The translations under genes were made by a program, and so were the position numbers. DNA of 64,000 nt. Origin: Isoetes taiwanensis (taxonomy: Eukaryota; Streptophyta; Lycopodiopsida; Isoetales; Isoetaceae). The notes under the pieces were generated by a model that was not told the DNA's origin, did no database searches, and saw only the letters and a program-made list of their open reading frames with translations. The stretch lies in contig JAJEKV010000054.1 of NCBI GenBank assembly GCA_021234155.1, positions 3,261,622-3,325,621 of the forward strand, written 5' to 3'. Shown piece after piece: positions 1 through 11,350 of the stretch (within the stretch, counting starts at the first letter, position 1; every line of letters starts with the position of its first letter).

Positions 1-60
1 ATTAGAGAACATTTTGAGGTATAGGAACGACTTAGAAACATGGGTTATAAGAAAACTTAC

Positions 61-295
61 AGTTCCATCAATCTTGTACATCTGGAAAGCTCCCGAGGAA
101 TAGGACCAGCCAAAAGTTTGTTTCTTAGTCGGAATGATACAAGAGAAGAGATGCAATGTTGCCGATGGCGTTGGGGATATTTCCGGTGAGCTTATTTCCA
201 CTTAGGTCAACCGCAACCAAGGTACCAAGCTCCCCCAACTCTGGTGGTACAACCCCTGACAAAGAGTTCTCTGCGAGATTGATGGTTCTTTAAGG
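61..295 (-). pseudogene. LRR receptor-like kinase exon relic
   Basis: On the minus strand the segment from about 295 down to 61 encodes leucine-rich repeats of the plant extracellular type: INLAENSLSGVVPPELGEL, then VAVDLSGNKLTGNIPNAIGNI, then NKLLAGPIPRELSRCTRL. These fit the LxxLxLxxNxLxGxIPxxLGxL pattern of LRR receptor-like kinases, which sense ligands at the plasma membrane. The reading frame shifts twice (near 290, upstream of INLAEN, and near 140, after GNIASLL). A good splice donor (GTAAGT on the minus strand, about 56-61) follows the last repeat, so this was a genomic exon rather than a retrocopy. No kinase domain or signal peptide lies in the window. I call it a decayed exon; a remote, badly sequenced live gene is possible but less likely given two frame breaks in about 230 bp. 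Confidence 0.65.
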
Positions 296-380
296 TGTTC
301 TACTGATCCAAGGATATCAAAACCGGCATCACTCGCCGCCTCAAATACTTCATAGAGTCCTTTCTTTTGGTCTCGTTGAT

Positions 381-468
381 TGCTTGAGGTCCGGGTTCGC
401 CTCATGGGGATCGCCATAGCCAGATGCTTGAGGTCCGGGTTCGCCTCATGGGGATCGACATAGCCAGA
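381..468. repeat. 44-bp tandem duplication
   Basis: Two adjacent 44-bp copies (381-424 and 425-468) differ at one base (GATCGCC versus GATCGAC). Each carries GGGTTCGCC, a motif that recurs in the foldback element at 62.7-63.9 kb. Confidence 0.9.
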
Positions 469-480
469 TGCTCTGTCTGT

Positions 481-655
481 TTGCCAAAGCCACGCCTGCG
501 AAGGAATGGGCTGGATGACCGACCACTTACAGGCACCAGCCAGTTTTTAGCAGTCACCAGTATATGCTAGGCATATGCCGGCATATACCTGGATATGCCC
601 ACATACCCACATAAACGAGGGTTTGCCCCCCTAGGGGCAACCCAAAAATAGAGGG
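481..655 (-). repeat. Copia-like repeat fragment, inverted relative to 39741-39900
   Basis: This segment matches, in reverse orientation, the stretch at about 39741-39900. Shared blocks include the palindromic GGGTTGCCCCTAGGGGGGCA, a nearby CCCACATAAAC block, and a run of GGCATATxCTxGTATATGC-like imperfect palindromes. At the other locus the repeat sits beside a tRNA-iMet-type primer binding site. The simplest reading is that both are pieces of one Ty1/copia-like or non-autonomous LTR family. No coding capacity is seen here. Confidence 0.6.
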
Positions 656-656
656 T

Positions 657-925
657 ATGCTCCTATACTTTAAAGGTAAAATTTGCATGCCAGAAGAATC
701 AGAAGCAAGAACATTGATTCTGACATGCATAATCAGTAATCACCAACCAAATTTGCTCACAAAAACCTACTTCAAGATTAGAAGTAATTGGTTTTGGCCA
801 GGCATGAAGAAAGAACATTGCCAACTACATTTGGTAGTGTCAGCTACGCCAACAGACAAAGGCCTAAACAACTTCAGATTCCAAAGAGTTAGAACCTTTA
901 GATATTCCAATTGGATTTTATAACA
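657..925 (+). pseudogene. Ty3/gypsy integrase zinc-domain relic
   Basis: The translation contains GKICMPEESEARTLIL and [20 protein letters not shown]. These align by eye with the integrase HHCC region of the gypsy copy at 12.5-13.9 kb in this window ([16 protein letters not shown] and [19 protein letters not shown]). After about 820 the match continues in another frame, with a CQLRQQTKA-like stretch where the zinc-binding cysteines belong, so a frameshift separates the two halves. The first His of the domain is degraded and the catalytic core is absent. It is an old, isolated fragment of an element related to, but not part of, the minus-strand nest further right. Confidence 0.65.
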
Positions 926-2406
926 AGATTTCCAAGAACAGCAAAATGGATACTTGCAAAAAGACATTTTTCTTTGACAATGGAAGTGTAGGTTTGGGCC
1001 GATCGTGGCATGCAACCCAGGGTTTTTGGAGTTCCTACTCCGGTACACCCTTATCCATTTTGTCTGATGTCAGTTTGCTTTGTCTTTGTTCTGCTCTGGA
1101 GATCTGCCCAAGCCTGCGTTTCTTGTCCCTGCCTTGTTTTGTTGTGGTTTTTGCTAAAGATGCCAGTTTCTTTACCTGGTAGAAGAGCTGCAACAATTTG
1201 GCTTCTTGTAGTGGAAGCCATGCACTGGTCTTTGAAGCTTTGCTAGTGTTTAGGATGTGTTGCTTGTGTTCATAGTTATTGCTTGCAGATGAATTTCCTG
1301 AGAAAGAAAGTTCCGTGCTTTCAAAGCTATGGAAATTGCTTGGTCAATTAACCTTGTTGGTGCTAAATTAGTTTAAATTCGTTGTTCCCTCCCTTGAGCC
1401 TCTTGATGCTTCTAATCCCCTCAATCAAAATCTTAGTTTCTCTATGCGTGTGATTCTGGAGCCTGATATGCATGCATTAGAGATTGAGGAACTCTTGAAT
1501 GTGGATGGTCTCCTATGGCAGATTATCTGCTTTTGCTGGCCAATTGTCTGATACAATGAGCAACATAAATTGCTGCATAGACCTCTGGCTCACGTGTATG
1601 GATGTTGGTGGAAGAAGGCTGTCTGTCAGTCATGCTAAATTACGAGGATGGCTCTTGGTAAAGCTGGACCTGTGATGCATAGGAAGATGAGGAGGTATAA
1701 CATGTGGCGCTCTCTCATGAATGGGCACATGAACTGGTCTGGGAAATCTCTCTGCTTTTGCTATTGTATTTTAATTTTTGAGTTTAATTTGTTGATATAT
1801 GTTTGCAAATTGTGGTAGTGAGGTGATGGCGCCACCATAATTTGATGATCCTTTAAATATGTGGTGGTAAGGTGATGACGCCATCACACTTGTGGTTTGT
1901 GTGTCCTTGATCAAGAAGAACTATTATGTTTTGTGATATTGTAAATGTGAGATTAATGACCTGGAAAAGAGCCTCTTTAGGATGGAGATAAAAATGATAA
2001 AATTGAATAACTTTGGGGATGGAGATGATTGGAATTTGTGAAATTTTTGTATGCTTTTGTAGGTGGTGCTGAAAATTTTTGGAGCATTGGCCAAAGGCGC
2101 TAGGTATGATTTCAATTTTGAAGCTCGCTGATAATACTTGGGTTTGATTTCTAAGGAGCTTATTCGAGTTTGTGTTGTTGGAGTGAATAAGTGCTAGCTA
2201 CTTGATGATTGTAAGTATTGTATTATATTTTATGTAAAGTGGTGACACGAATGTATTTGTATTTGTATTGTTTGATGAAGATGGATACACTTCTAGTTAT
2301 TAGACAATTGTATTTCTTCATGTGGAGTAAATAAAGGTTAACCATTATGTATTCAATCTTTTCTCAGACGTATTTTTGTACAGTTGGTATTTCAATTTTA
2401 GGGTTT
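926..2406. other. Intergenic, no gene recognised
   Basis: I see no recognisable protein, RNA gene or terminal repeat. There is a weak internal duplication near 1814-1888 (GTGGTAGTGAGGTGATGGCG and GTGGTGGTAAGGTGATGACG). An open frame around 1385-1550 without known motifs could be an old coding relic. Confidence 0.5.
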
Positions 2407-4003
2407 TGTGACGCTCCCTGAACATATACGACACTCGGACGTATACATACGGGGACCTTCCCCTCCCATGGCAACCAACTCGCCACGAGCAGGGCCCTCC
2501 GTCTAACTCGGGCCATCTATAAAAAGATGCTCGAGTGAAGGACACAGAGGGGTCATTCGGCCCACGCCTTCAATGGGGCTCCTATGTCGCGGAAGCGTGA
2601 ATACAATGTTAGCACACAGCATAATCATATCATAAGATACCACCACGAGGGGTGGCACATCCATCCAAGTGACAATCACAAAGAGTATGCATTTAATACT
2701 AGGGAAAACTCCCAAACCCATGGTTCTACCCCGGCTCCGACTCCAGTGAGGTTCGACTGACGGCAAGGTCTCAAGAGATCAGCAGACCGAATCTTGGCAT
2801 GGCGTTGGCTGGCATAGAACATTGGCTAGGGTTGTCCACTCCATCCGCCCCTCCTGTGCACACTTTGCAGATGAGTCGAATCATGCTATGGCATCACTAT
2901 AGCCTTCCGGAGACGCAGACTCAAGGTATCACCCTTCGAGCCTACTCCAGGGTTCATGAAGCCCTAGTCCGACGAGGCAGGTCAGGGAAGTGTCCCCTTC
3001 CAGGATCGCAGCGGTTCCATGGGTGAGCTAGAGAATACGTGCCGCATCAGCGACCCCTGCATCCGTACCCGACTTACTCACCCTAAATCTACTCAAAGTA
3101 CAGGATGCCCCATATGGGTCACACCTCTGCACCCAGGGAGTGTCAGACCCATACCCGGCCCTCTACGTGACCGGCTATCAGGCCTAGCCCACTGTAGGAG
3201 TCCCAGGAGCCTTGTATGTTCGTGCAAGACCCCACCCCCACTTCACCACTGCGTCCCTTCTCTGGTGCTAAGCAATCCCATAGCATCCATGACTCGGTGG
3301 TCTCTTGTGCACAGGCCGCATAATAGGGAATTAAAGGGCCTACTATGAGCATACTAAGTGCATAAGGCACAGAAGTCTCTACCCCCCTCTAATCCCTGCT
3401 TTACGGAAGGCTAACAGAGAACTATCATAGATTCATCCATCCATTCATAATATCCATAATCCATAATTGAAATGTAAATCCTAACTATCAAAGAAGGGTT
3501 AATCCTAAGTAAGAACAACCCAAAGAACTTAACTGAAGCGCTAGCCTTAGAGATATCAACTAGCTTATCTACTAACCCGAGTTTCGACTTGATCCATTGT
3601 CATGAGGCGGCTCCATCTCTCAGTAAACTGGTGTTCAGCAACAACTGGGGTGTTCAGCAACAGTTCCAGATACTTGGGCGCTCAGCTGCTCCTCCTCCTG
3701 GCTCGATTTTGGGGTCAAATGGGGGTAGTGATCCACCTTGATGGCCCAAGTTAGCATTCCCATGCTGGCCAATCGAGTTTGGCCATGTGGCACCTTCCCA
3801 AGTAATCAATTAACTTAATTAATCTAATTAGCTATTAATTTCCTTAATTATAGGTTATTATCCTTAATAGTTAATTTAGCATAACTAAATTAATCCCTTT
3901 CAGGTCAACCCCCTAGGTTACAATACCCCATGGTGGCGTACCTTTACTGGGTGACGTGTCAACATATTTATACATATACCGTATAAATACTTGGAACGTC
4001 ACA
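2407..4003 (-). repeat. 3' LTR of outer gypsy element (1597 bp)
   Basis: The segment starts TGTGACG and ends CGTCACA on the plus strand, a perfect 7-bp inverted terminus of the canonical TG...CA type. On its right side lies a purine-rich tract (minus strand TAAGGAGGGGAGAA), exactly where a 3' LTR should begin. It holds a possible TATA region close to its minus-strand start (GTATTTATAC, GTATAAATATG; about 3964-3990). No matching 5' LTR was found in the window, so LTR divergence and age cannot be judged, and the 5-bp target duplication cannot be confirmed (left flank GGTTT). Confidence 0.8.
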
Positions 4004-4042
4004 TTCTCCCCTCCTTAGAAATAATGCTGTCCTCAGCATTAT
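4004..4042 (-). promoter_or_regulatory. Polypurine tract and adjacent stem-loop, outer element
   Basis: Reading the minus strand: an 8-bp stem ATAATGCT/AGCATTAT closes the loop GAGGAC, then TTC, then the purine tract TAAGGAGGGGAGAA, then the LTR. The tract is the expected primer for plus-strand DNA synthesis. The stem-loop has the same loop sequence as the one in the inner element (11699-11716) with a different stem. Confidence 0.75.
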
Positions 4043-4492
4043 GGTTAGTCAAAATTATAGGAAGGTACATTATGAAGGAAGGTAATTCCTTATTTCCGAA
4101 GGTAATACATTAAAACTTAAAGTTTGAAACAGTTTAAGCACCGAGGTGCATTTCAGATGATCTTCACAAGAAAGTTTAAGGACCGAAGTCCGATATCAAA
4201 CATCACAGTGACAAAAAGGTAACACATGTAGACAAAATAAAACTGTAGAAGTCGGGTCATCAGCAACCCTCTATACATGGGCAGGTCACGTACTGCTCAC
4301 TGGCCTGCACATGTCAATACATTAGTATATATAGATAATATAAATAGGTTGTGGTTGAAGGGACCACCCCCTATAAGAATTAAAAGAGAAACCTATGTAC
4401 AAGGGAACATATCATACCTATGGTTCGCAATTCATTGCGGCATAAGGAATGGCTAAGTTCCCATTATAGCCGGGATGAACGCGGCCTATCAA

Positions 4493-5721
4493 CTACATGC
4501 TTTGCAAGCAAATCGCGGTCATGCCCACATTGACAATACACCACGTCCTAGAGAACACGAAGGTGATCTCATCATCGGTAACTATTATTAACCACGATGC
4601 ATCTACCCCTCTACTGCATGATTCTCGGCGAATCAAGCCTTGAAGCTTACCGCCGGGTGCGGGGTTGATAGCATCGTTGATGGTGCGGCCCTGAGATTCC
4701 CGCATGAAGTCCGGATAGTGCTTCTCAAGGTCTATTTCCATCACCCACGTAGCATCCTCAACTGGCAAGTGTTTCCACTTAATCAAGTATTGCAACATTT
4801 GAGTCCTCCTGGTCTGTTTATATGCTCGATCAAGAAGAGCCTCAGGCACTATATCTAAATGCTCTTCTGTCATTTCAAGTAGGGTGGGTGTATCCAAGAT
4901 CTCTTCTGGATCCGGGGTATGCTGCTTCAGAAGACTCACGTGAAAGACCTTATGGATCTTCAAGCGGGGTGGCAAATCCAAACGATATGCATGTTCTCCA
5001 ACACGTTCAATGATGTTGAACGGCCGAGCCCATCTGGGTGCCAGCTTCTTGCAGTTACCAATTCTAAGCTTGGCTTGTTTGACCTTAATTTTGAGCCAAA
5101 CTGATTCGCCCACCTGGAAGACTCGTGGGGTTCTGTGCTTATCTGCGACACTCTTCTGACGACTGCGTGCAGCCAGTAGGTAACCACGAACTTCCTCAAC
5201 CAAAGCTTGCATTTCCAAGAGGAGCTGCTGAGAAACCTCCACCTTAGAAACGGGATTATGCCATGTGTCTGGAGTAAGGCATTGATAACCATAATTTATC
5301 ATGAAAGGGGACATTCTGGAAGACTCCTGTTTCATGCTATTGTAGGCAAATTCGACCAAATAAATATAGTCAGCCCATTGTGATTGCTTACTCCACACAT
5401 AACTTCGTAGCATATCTTCTATAATGCGATTGGTACGCTCTGTTTGACCATCCGTCTGAGGATGATATGCTGTACTCATAGCAAGCTTGGTTTGGATGGT
5501 GGCAAAGAAATCTTTCCAGAACGCACTTACGAATTTGTGATCCCTGTCGGATACGATAACTTGTGGCATTCCATGCAATCTGAAGATCTCCTTTGCAAAC
5601 AGCAAAGCGGTATCGAAGGCTGTGTCGGTGGTACGACATGGCAAGAAATGAGCCATTTTCGACAATTTGTCGACCACTACCATTAATGCATCATATCCAC
5701 GGAGAGTACGTGGAAGGCCCA
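4493..5721 (-). pseudogene. Outer gypsy integrase C-terminal part with chromodomain
   Basis: Encodes most of a Ty3/gypsy integrase that inserts cDNA into the genome. The three catalytic acidic residues are visible in order: D in MVVVDKLSKMAHF, D in VIVSDRDHKFVSAF and E in HPQTDGQTERTNRIIEDML. Downstream come the GPY/F-type module (LAPRWARPFNIIERVG ... HKVFHVSLLK) and a chromodomain (QYLIKWKHLPVEDATWV), which marks the chromovirus clade and tethers integration to chromatin. An ATG-led open frame begins at 5818, but its first 30 or so codons are LTR sequence of the inserted element; the true coding stops at the insertion point at 5721. The zinc-binding N-terminus is on the far side of the insertion, ending at 12539. 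Confidence 0.9.
5717..5721. repeat. Left target-site duplication GCCCA of inner LTR element
   Basis: GCCCA immediately precedes TGTTACGG. The same pentamer follows the right LTR end at 12534-12538. Five bases is the usual duplication length for Ty3/gypsy integration. Confidence 0.85.
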
Positions 5722-6054
5722 TGTTACGGTCCAAGGGCAAGTCACGCTTGCCGACCTTGGGACCAGGGGTTCGCCATGGGAATGCCACGGGGTGGCCTGG
5801 GAATGTCCCATGCGGCAATACCGCCTAGGGGCGGCGTGGGGATAATTTTTAAATAAGAGAAGTTTCGTACGGTAACTTTATAATTTAATTAAATGGCAAG
5901 TTACCATACGAAACTTCTCTTATTTAAAAATTATCCCCACGCCGCCCCTAGGCGGTATTGCCGCATGGGACATTCCCAGGCCACCCCGTGGCATTCCCAT
6001 GGCGAACCCCTGGTCCCAAGGTCGGCAAGCGCGACTTGCCCTTGGACCGTGACA
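5722..6054. repeat. Palindrome made of two inverted LTR 5' ends
   Basis: 5722-5874 is the first part of the LTR in plus orientation; about 5874-6054 is the same part, slightly longer, in minus orientation. The arms differ at a few bases (e.g. AGTCACGC versus AGTCGCGC; GTACGG versus GTATGG; start TGTTACGG versus TGTCACGG), so they are not a literal mirror copy. The join shares the bases AACTT, present in both LTR contexts. About 25-30 bp of AT-rich sequence form the loop. Confidence 0.9.
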
Positions 6055-7484
6055 AAAAAGGCAGCTATAAAGTGCTATAACTGCCAAGGCATGGGCCATT
6101 ATGCGAGAGAATGTCCTAAGCCACAAAAGCCAAAGAAGGCGGTAGCGGCGACGGCCAAAACACCATCGGATGGTGAAGCGGTAAAGACACTGTCGGCCAT
6201 CACGAGAGAAGAAAGCATGGTAAATGATTCTTCTAAAGTTTTCTTTGGTAAAGTCATACGTGTTCTAGGTAGAATCAAGGAAAAGAGCGTGATTGTTCTT
6301 ATTGATTCAGCGAGCACTGACAATTTCTTGTCTGCAGACTTAGCGAGGGAGCTAGGCCTAGAGCTGACGAAGGTGACTCCATATGTGGTTGAAGGAGAGG
6401 CAGGGCCTCAGGTTCAGTGTGGAGATCAACAAGCGCAGGGCGTAGATCTGATACTTCAAGATAGAAGTTCACCTAAACCAGTACAGTTTAAAGTTGATGT
6501 TGATTTAATTAATTTGAAACGTTATGATGTCATTTTGGGAATAAAGTGGCTTCAAACTGCACGTCCGCTCATTGATTGGGCATCCCATGTATTAACTTTT
6601 GAGTTAGAAGATACTAAGTCTGTCAGTATACAAGGATCACCATATGTGGAATCCGGGAAATTGTTATCGACCCACTCGAGCCAAAAGCGCTTTTAGAGTG
6701 AATAATAATCAAGTTTTCGGAATTTATGTATATGATAATGAAATATGTGTTAAAACTTGTAATTCACTTATAGAGCAATTGGATGATAGCTCTCAGCTTC
6801 ATCCTCAATTACTTGATCTTTTGGAAAGATACAAGGATGTGTTTCCCGAGGAGTTGCCTATAGGGCCACCTCCGTCAAGGGGAGTGGTGCATGAGATAGA
6901 TCTCGAGCCTGGAACTAAACCAATGGCAAGAGCCCCTTATCGCTTGAGTCCTCTTGAGTTAGAGGAAGTTAAAAAGCAAGTTGGGGAACTACTTGGAAAA
7001 GGGTTTATCCAGCCGAGTAAATCTCCTTTTGCAGCTCCAGTGTTGTTGGTTAAGAAAAAAGACAATACTATGCGCATGTGCATAGATTATCGCGCACTTA
7101 ACAAAACAACCGTAAAGGATAGATATCCTTTGCCACGGATTGATGATATTTTAGATCGTCTAGGTGGTGCAACTTGATTCACCAAGATTGATTTGAGAAG
7201 TGGATATCATCAAATCAAAATCCGTGAAGGTGATGAACCAAAAACAGCTTTTCGAACTCATCAAGGTCATTATGAGTTCCTGGTTATGTCGTTTGGTCTC
7301 ACCAATGCGCCAGCTACGTTCATGAGGTTAATGAACCGAGTATTCGCTGATTATTTGGATAAATCAGTTGAAGTATTTCTAGATGATATACTTGTTTACT
7401 CGAACTCATTGGAACAACACTTCCAGCACCTAGAGCAAGTGCTTAAAGTGTTACGTTCCAATAAGTTGTATGCTAAAGTCTCAG
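6055..7484 (+). pseudogene. Inner gypsy gag zinc knuckle, protease and RT (plus copy)
   Basis: Begins directly at an LTR end, without primer binding site or gag N-terminus. The zinc knuckle CYNCQGMGHYAREC (CX2CX4HX4C, nucleocapsid-type) lies near 6078. It is followed by a retropepsin-like region with IVLIDSASTDNFLSADL (DSA where many proteases have DSG), then RT blocks: [31 protein letters not shown], the FLDDILVYS active-site motif. There is a frameshift near 6675, and a tryptophan codon of RT is TGA at 7175-7177, where the minus-strand copy has TGG. RT stops abruptly after YAK at ~7484 and runs into LTR sequence, so the end of RT, RNase H and integrase are missing from this copy. Confidence 0.88.
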
Positions 7485-7852
7485 CCAAAAGGGGCCGGAT
7501 CTGAGCTATTCTTGCTCAATCCGAGCTAAAGAAAGGACCCATAGGCCTTTTCCGGCCGTTCCACAATAGGCTGCGATCAGATTTCACGAAAAAGCCTTTT
7601 GGCTTGACCCATCCAATGGGTTTCCGCCACCTCACACCCCTTTTCCAATGGTTGCGTGATTTTTAGCATGAAACTTTATAATTTAATTAAATGGCAAGTT
7701 ACCATACGAAACTTCTCTTATTTAAAAATTATCCCCACGCCGCCCCTAGGTAGTATTGCCGCATGGGACATTCCCAGGCCACCCCGTGGCATTCCCATGG
7801 CGAACCCCTGGTCCCAAGGTCGGCAAGCGCGACTTGCCCTTGGACCGTAACA
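7485..7852. repeat. Inner LTR fragments in opposite orientations
   Basis: 7485-7557 matches the middle of the LTR in plus orientation. From the self-complementary CCGGCC at 7552-7557 onward, the sequence is the first ~300 bp of the LTR in minus orientation, ending at its start (ACAATGCC... complement TGTTACGG) at 7852. Comparison with the intact LTR at 11737-12533 shows that a GGCCGG/CCGGCC pair flanks the flipped block there, so the turn happened at matching hexamers. Confidence 0.85.
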
Positions 7853-7890
7853 ATTTCCTCCCCTCCCCTTAGGACCTTGTCCTCAAGGTC
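7853..7890 (-). promoter_or_regulatory. Polypurine tract and GAGGAC stem-loop (minus copy)
   Basis: On the minus strand GACCTT-GAGGAC-AAGGTC (7873-7890) forms a 6-bp stem with a 6-base loop. CTAAGGGGAGGGGAGGAAAT then leads straight to the LTR start. It overlaps the integrase stop codon region. Confidence 0.75.
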
Positions 7891-9461
7891 TAGAGGTTCA
7901 AATGAGGAAAACGTTGCACAAACTCATCCGTCTCCCAAGTGGCATCCGTAGGAGACTGGCCTCGCCACAAGACCAGATATTCACGAATATCCCTATTGCG
8001 CAACTGCCGAACACGAGTGTCTAGAATCCGTTCGGGTGTTACAACGGAGCTTAACACTAGCGGTATACTCTCAGGACTGACAACATTGTCCGTATCTAGT
8101 ATAGCCCGCTTAAGCTGGCTTACATTAAATACAGGATGAATTCCAATATCCTGCGGTAAGGTCAACTCATATGCTGTGGTTCCTATCCTTCTAACAATCT
8201 TAAAAGGTCCAGCATATCTTGGGGTTAATTTAGGCACACGCCCTTTAACCAACGGTTTAAGGGTGTTGTTTCGTAATGCTGAAGGATACACAATCCTTAA
8301 GAACACATAGTCACCTTCCTCATAGGTAACATCACGCCTATGCTTATTAGCATACACTTGAGCACGATCTTGCGCTCTACGCAAGTTTTGTCGACACTGA
8401 AGCAAAATTGCATTCATATCATCCAACATATTTACGGCAGCATCCGTTTTTAGATACTTATGCATACCTGCATAAGTCCTAGGATTTCGCCCCATCATAG
8501 CAGCAAAGGGAGTCATCTTAATTCCCGTATGATGGCTGTTGTTATACGCAAACTCTAAGTAAGGCAAGTACTCCTCCCAATGAGTTTGATGTTCGTGGAC
8601 AAAACGTCTCAACATATCCTCTAAGATCATGTTGATTCTCTCAGTTTGGCCATCCGTTTGTGGGTGGTTACCACTAATTCTCAATCGTACCTTAAGACCT
8701 TTCATAATGTCTTTCCAAAAATGACCTGTAAACTTGGTGTCCCTATCACTTATGATAGACAAAGGCAAACCAAAAAGAGGAAAAACATATCTCATATATG
8801 CAGTTGCTACATCTGGACCTGTAGCGTCCTCCTTCAAGGCCACAAATTTGGCGTACTTAGTTAGGCAATCAACAATCACCCACACTTGAGTGTTTTGCCT
8901 AACAGTTCTAGGCAAAGAGACTATAAAGTCCATACTTATACACTCCCATCTTTGTAAGGGTATAGGTATAGGTTGCAATAGTCCCGGGGTACGACCATGG
9001 TCAGCTTTAACAGCTTGACACGTTAGACAATGCGAGACCAAGTCCTGGACTTGTTCCTTCATGTCCGGCCAATAGTAGTGACGTTTGACCAACTCATAGG
9101 TCTTCCACTCACCCCCGTGCCCAGCTTGCGGGGTTTCATGATGGTCACGCAATATCAAAACTCGAAGATTGTCATGCAACGGCACATAAATCCTAGATTT
9201 ATAAAAGTACAACCCCTCTTGCTCAGTCCACCAATCCCCAGATTTGGTTATCACGGGTTGTTGCTCATCTTCTTGATATGCGTTTTTAATCCTTTGGAAG
9301 TCACTCTCCCCTACCATTAAAGTATTTAGATGCTTAATCCTAGATAAGGCATCTGCAACCGGATTGTTCTTTCCAGGAGTATGCTCAATACTAAAATGAA
9401 ACTCATGCAAAAAGTCCAGCCACCTAGCTTGTCTAGGACTAATCTCTGCTTGGCTTTGCAA
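7890..9461 (-). pseudogene. Inner gypsy integrase with chromodomain (minus copy)
   Basis: A 523-codon open frame. It starts in the RNase H tail (GKNNPVADALSRI), followed by the HHCC zinc module (the C-terminal pair is HCLTCQAVK). The DDE core shows D in VWVIVDCLTKYAKF, D in SIISDRDTKFTGHF and E in HPQTDGQTERINMILEDML. Next are the GPY/F module (LTPRYAGPFKIVRRIG ... HPVFNVSQLK) and a chromodomain (REYLVLWRGQSPTDATWE). The length and completeness suggest a young copy. It is disconnected from upstream RNase H by a single-base deletion near 9485. A truncated second copy of its C-terminus lies in plus orientation at 11351-11698. Confidence 0.9.
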
Positions 9462-9466
9462 AAACC

Positions 9467-9856
9467 TTAAGGGCTTATAGTCGTATAAACCACAAACTTG
9501 CGTGGCTCTTTATTGGTACCACATCTCAAGTAGTGCCGCCACGTCTTTAATGCATGAACTATAGCCAATAGTTCTTGCTCATACGTTGCATAATTTCGTT
9601 CTGCTTGATTAAGCTTACGACTTTCATATGCAATAACACGACCTTGTTGCATAAGCACAGCTCCCAGAGCTTGCCCACAAGCATCCGTGTATACCTCAAA
9701 TGACTCATTGAGGTCAGGTACTTTCAGTACTGGACTACTCACCAAAAGGCTTTTAATCCTTTCAAAGGCCTCTTGTTGAGCTCGCCCCCACACATACTCT
9801 TGATCTTTTCTCAGAAGATCAGTGAGCGGGGCTACTACCTTAGAAAACGGGAACAA
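9467..9856 (-). pseudogene. Inner gypsy RNase H (minus copy)
   Basis: Contains the RNase H start FEVYTDACGQALGAVLMQQG and the central ESRKLNQAERNYATYEQELLA motif (with catalytic D, E). It follows RT directly in the next frame. One missing G near 9485 turns the expected YTDYKPL stretch into a frame ending at a stop, which separates RNase H from integrase. Upstream it overlaps RT by 17 bp in a different frame, so a second frameshift separates it from RT. Confidence 0.85.
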
Positions 9857-10685
9857 ATTTCCTATAATAAGTAGCCAACCTGAGAAAGCTTCTCAACTCG
9901 TGAACATTCTCAGGTTGAGCCCACTCTTGTACCGCTCGTACTTTGCTAGGGTCCGGAGACACTCCCTCCCCCGACAAGATGTGACCCAAGTAAGCAACCC
10001 TTTGCTTGAGGAAATCACATTTAGAGAATTTAGCATACAACTTATTGGAACGTAACACTTTAAGCACTTGCTCTAGGTGCTGGAAGTGTTGTTCCAATGA
10101 GTTCGAGTAAACAAGTATATCATCTAGAAATACTTCAACTGATTTATCCAAATAATCAGCGAATACTCGGTTCATTAACCTCATGAACGTAGCTGGCACA
10201 TTGGTGAGACCAAACGGCATAACCAGGAACTCATAATGACCTTGATGAGTTCGAAAAGCTGTTTTTGGTTCATCACCTTCACGGATTTTGATTTGATGAT
10301 ATCCACTTCTCAAATCAATCTTGGTGAACCAAGTTGCACCACCTAGACGATCTAAAATATCATCAATCCGTGGCAAAGGATATCTATCCTTTACGGTTGC
10401 TTTGTTAAGTGCGCGATAATCTATGCACATGCGCATAGTATTATCTTTTTTCTTAACCAACAACACTGGAGCTGCAAAAGGAGATTTACTCGGCTGGATA
10501 AACCCTTTTCCAAGTAGTTCCCCAACTTGCTTTTTAACTTCCTCTAACTCAAGAGGACTCAAGCGATAAGGGGCTCTTGCCATTGGTTTAGTTCCAGGCT
10601 CGAGATCTATCTCATGCTCCACTCCCCTTGACGGAGGTGGCCCTATAGGCAACTCCTCGGGAAACACATCCTTGTATCTTTCCAA
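9840..10685 (-). pseudogene. Inner gypsy reverse transcriptase (minus copy)
   Basis: Complete RT domain: [50 protein letters not shown], the FLDDILVYS catalytic motif (two Asp) and [14 protein letters not shown]. It is nearly identical to the plus copy at 6780-7484 but keeps TGG where that copy has a stop. A one-base deletion just before it (about 10683) separates RT from the protease frame; the plus copy has the extra base (CTTTTGGAA versus CTTTGGAA). Confidence 0.88.
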
Positions 10686-11350
10686 AGATCAAGTAATTGA
10701 GGATGAAGATGAGAGCTATCATCCAATTGCTCTATAAGTGAATTACAAGTTTTAACACATATTTCATTATCATATACATAAATTCCGAAAACTTGATTAT
10801 TATTCACTCTAAAAGCAGTTTTGGCCTGAGTGGCCGATAACAATTTCCCGGATCCCACATATGGTGATCCTTGTATACTGACAGACTTAGTATCTTCTAA
10901 CTCAAAAGTTAATACATGGGATGCCCAATCAATGAGCGGACGTGCAGTTTGAAGCCACTTTATTCCCAAAATGACATCATAACGTTTCAAATTGATTAAA
11001 TCAACATCAACTTTAAACTGTACTGCTTTAGGTGAACTTCTATCTTGAAGTATCAGATCTACGCCCTGCGCTTGTTGATCTCCACGCTGAACCTGAGGCC
11101 CCGCCTCTCCTTCAACCACATATGGAGTCACCTTCGTCAGCTCTAGGCCTAGCTCCCTCGCGAAGTCTGCAGACAAGAAATTGTCAGTGTTCGCTGAATC
11201 AATAAGAACAATCATGCTCTTTTCCTTGATTCTACCTAGAACACGTATGACTTTACCAAAGAAAACTTTAGAAGAATCATTTACCATGCTTTCTTCTCTC
11301 GCGATGGCCGACAGTGTCTTTACCGCTTCACCATCCGATGGTGTTTTGGC
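10643..11350 (-). pseudogene. Inner gypsy protease and gag edge (minus copy)
   Basis: Encodes the retropepsin-like region (IVLIDSANTDNFLSADFAREL, then VDLILQD, then YDVILGIKWLQTARPLIDWA) and the linker to RT. The frame can be read back to about 11350 through the gag-protease junction (KTPSDGEAVKTLSAI in the sister copy), where it breaks off within codons that in the plus copy lie ~60 bp after the zinc knuckle. Gag N-terminus, primer binding site and 5' LTR of this orientation are absent. Confidence 0.85.

Noticed and set aside
4640-5104. Plus-strand open frames of 60-70 codons across the outer integrase
   Set aside because: They are antisense to a clearly coding minus-strand integrase and have no motifs of their own.
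5722-5818. ATG at 5818 as start of an integrase gene
   Set aside because: The first codons are LTR sequence of the inserted element; the open frame across the junction is accidental.
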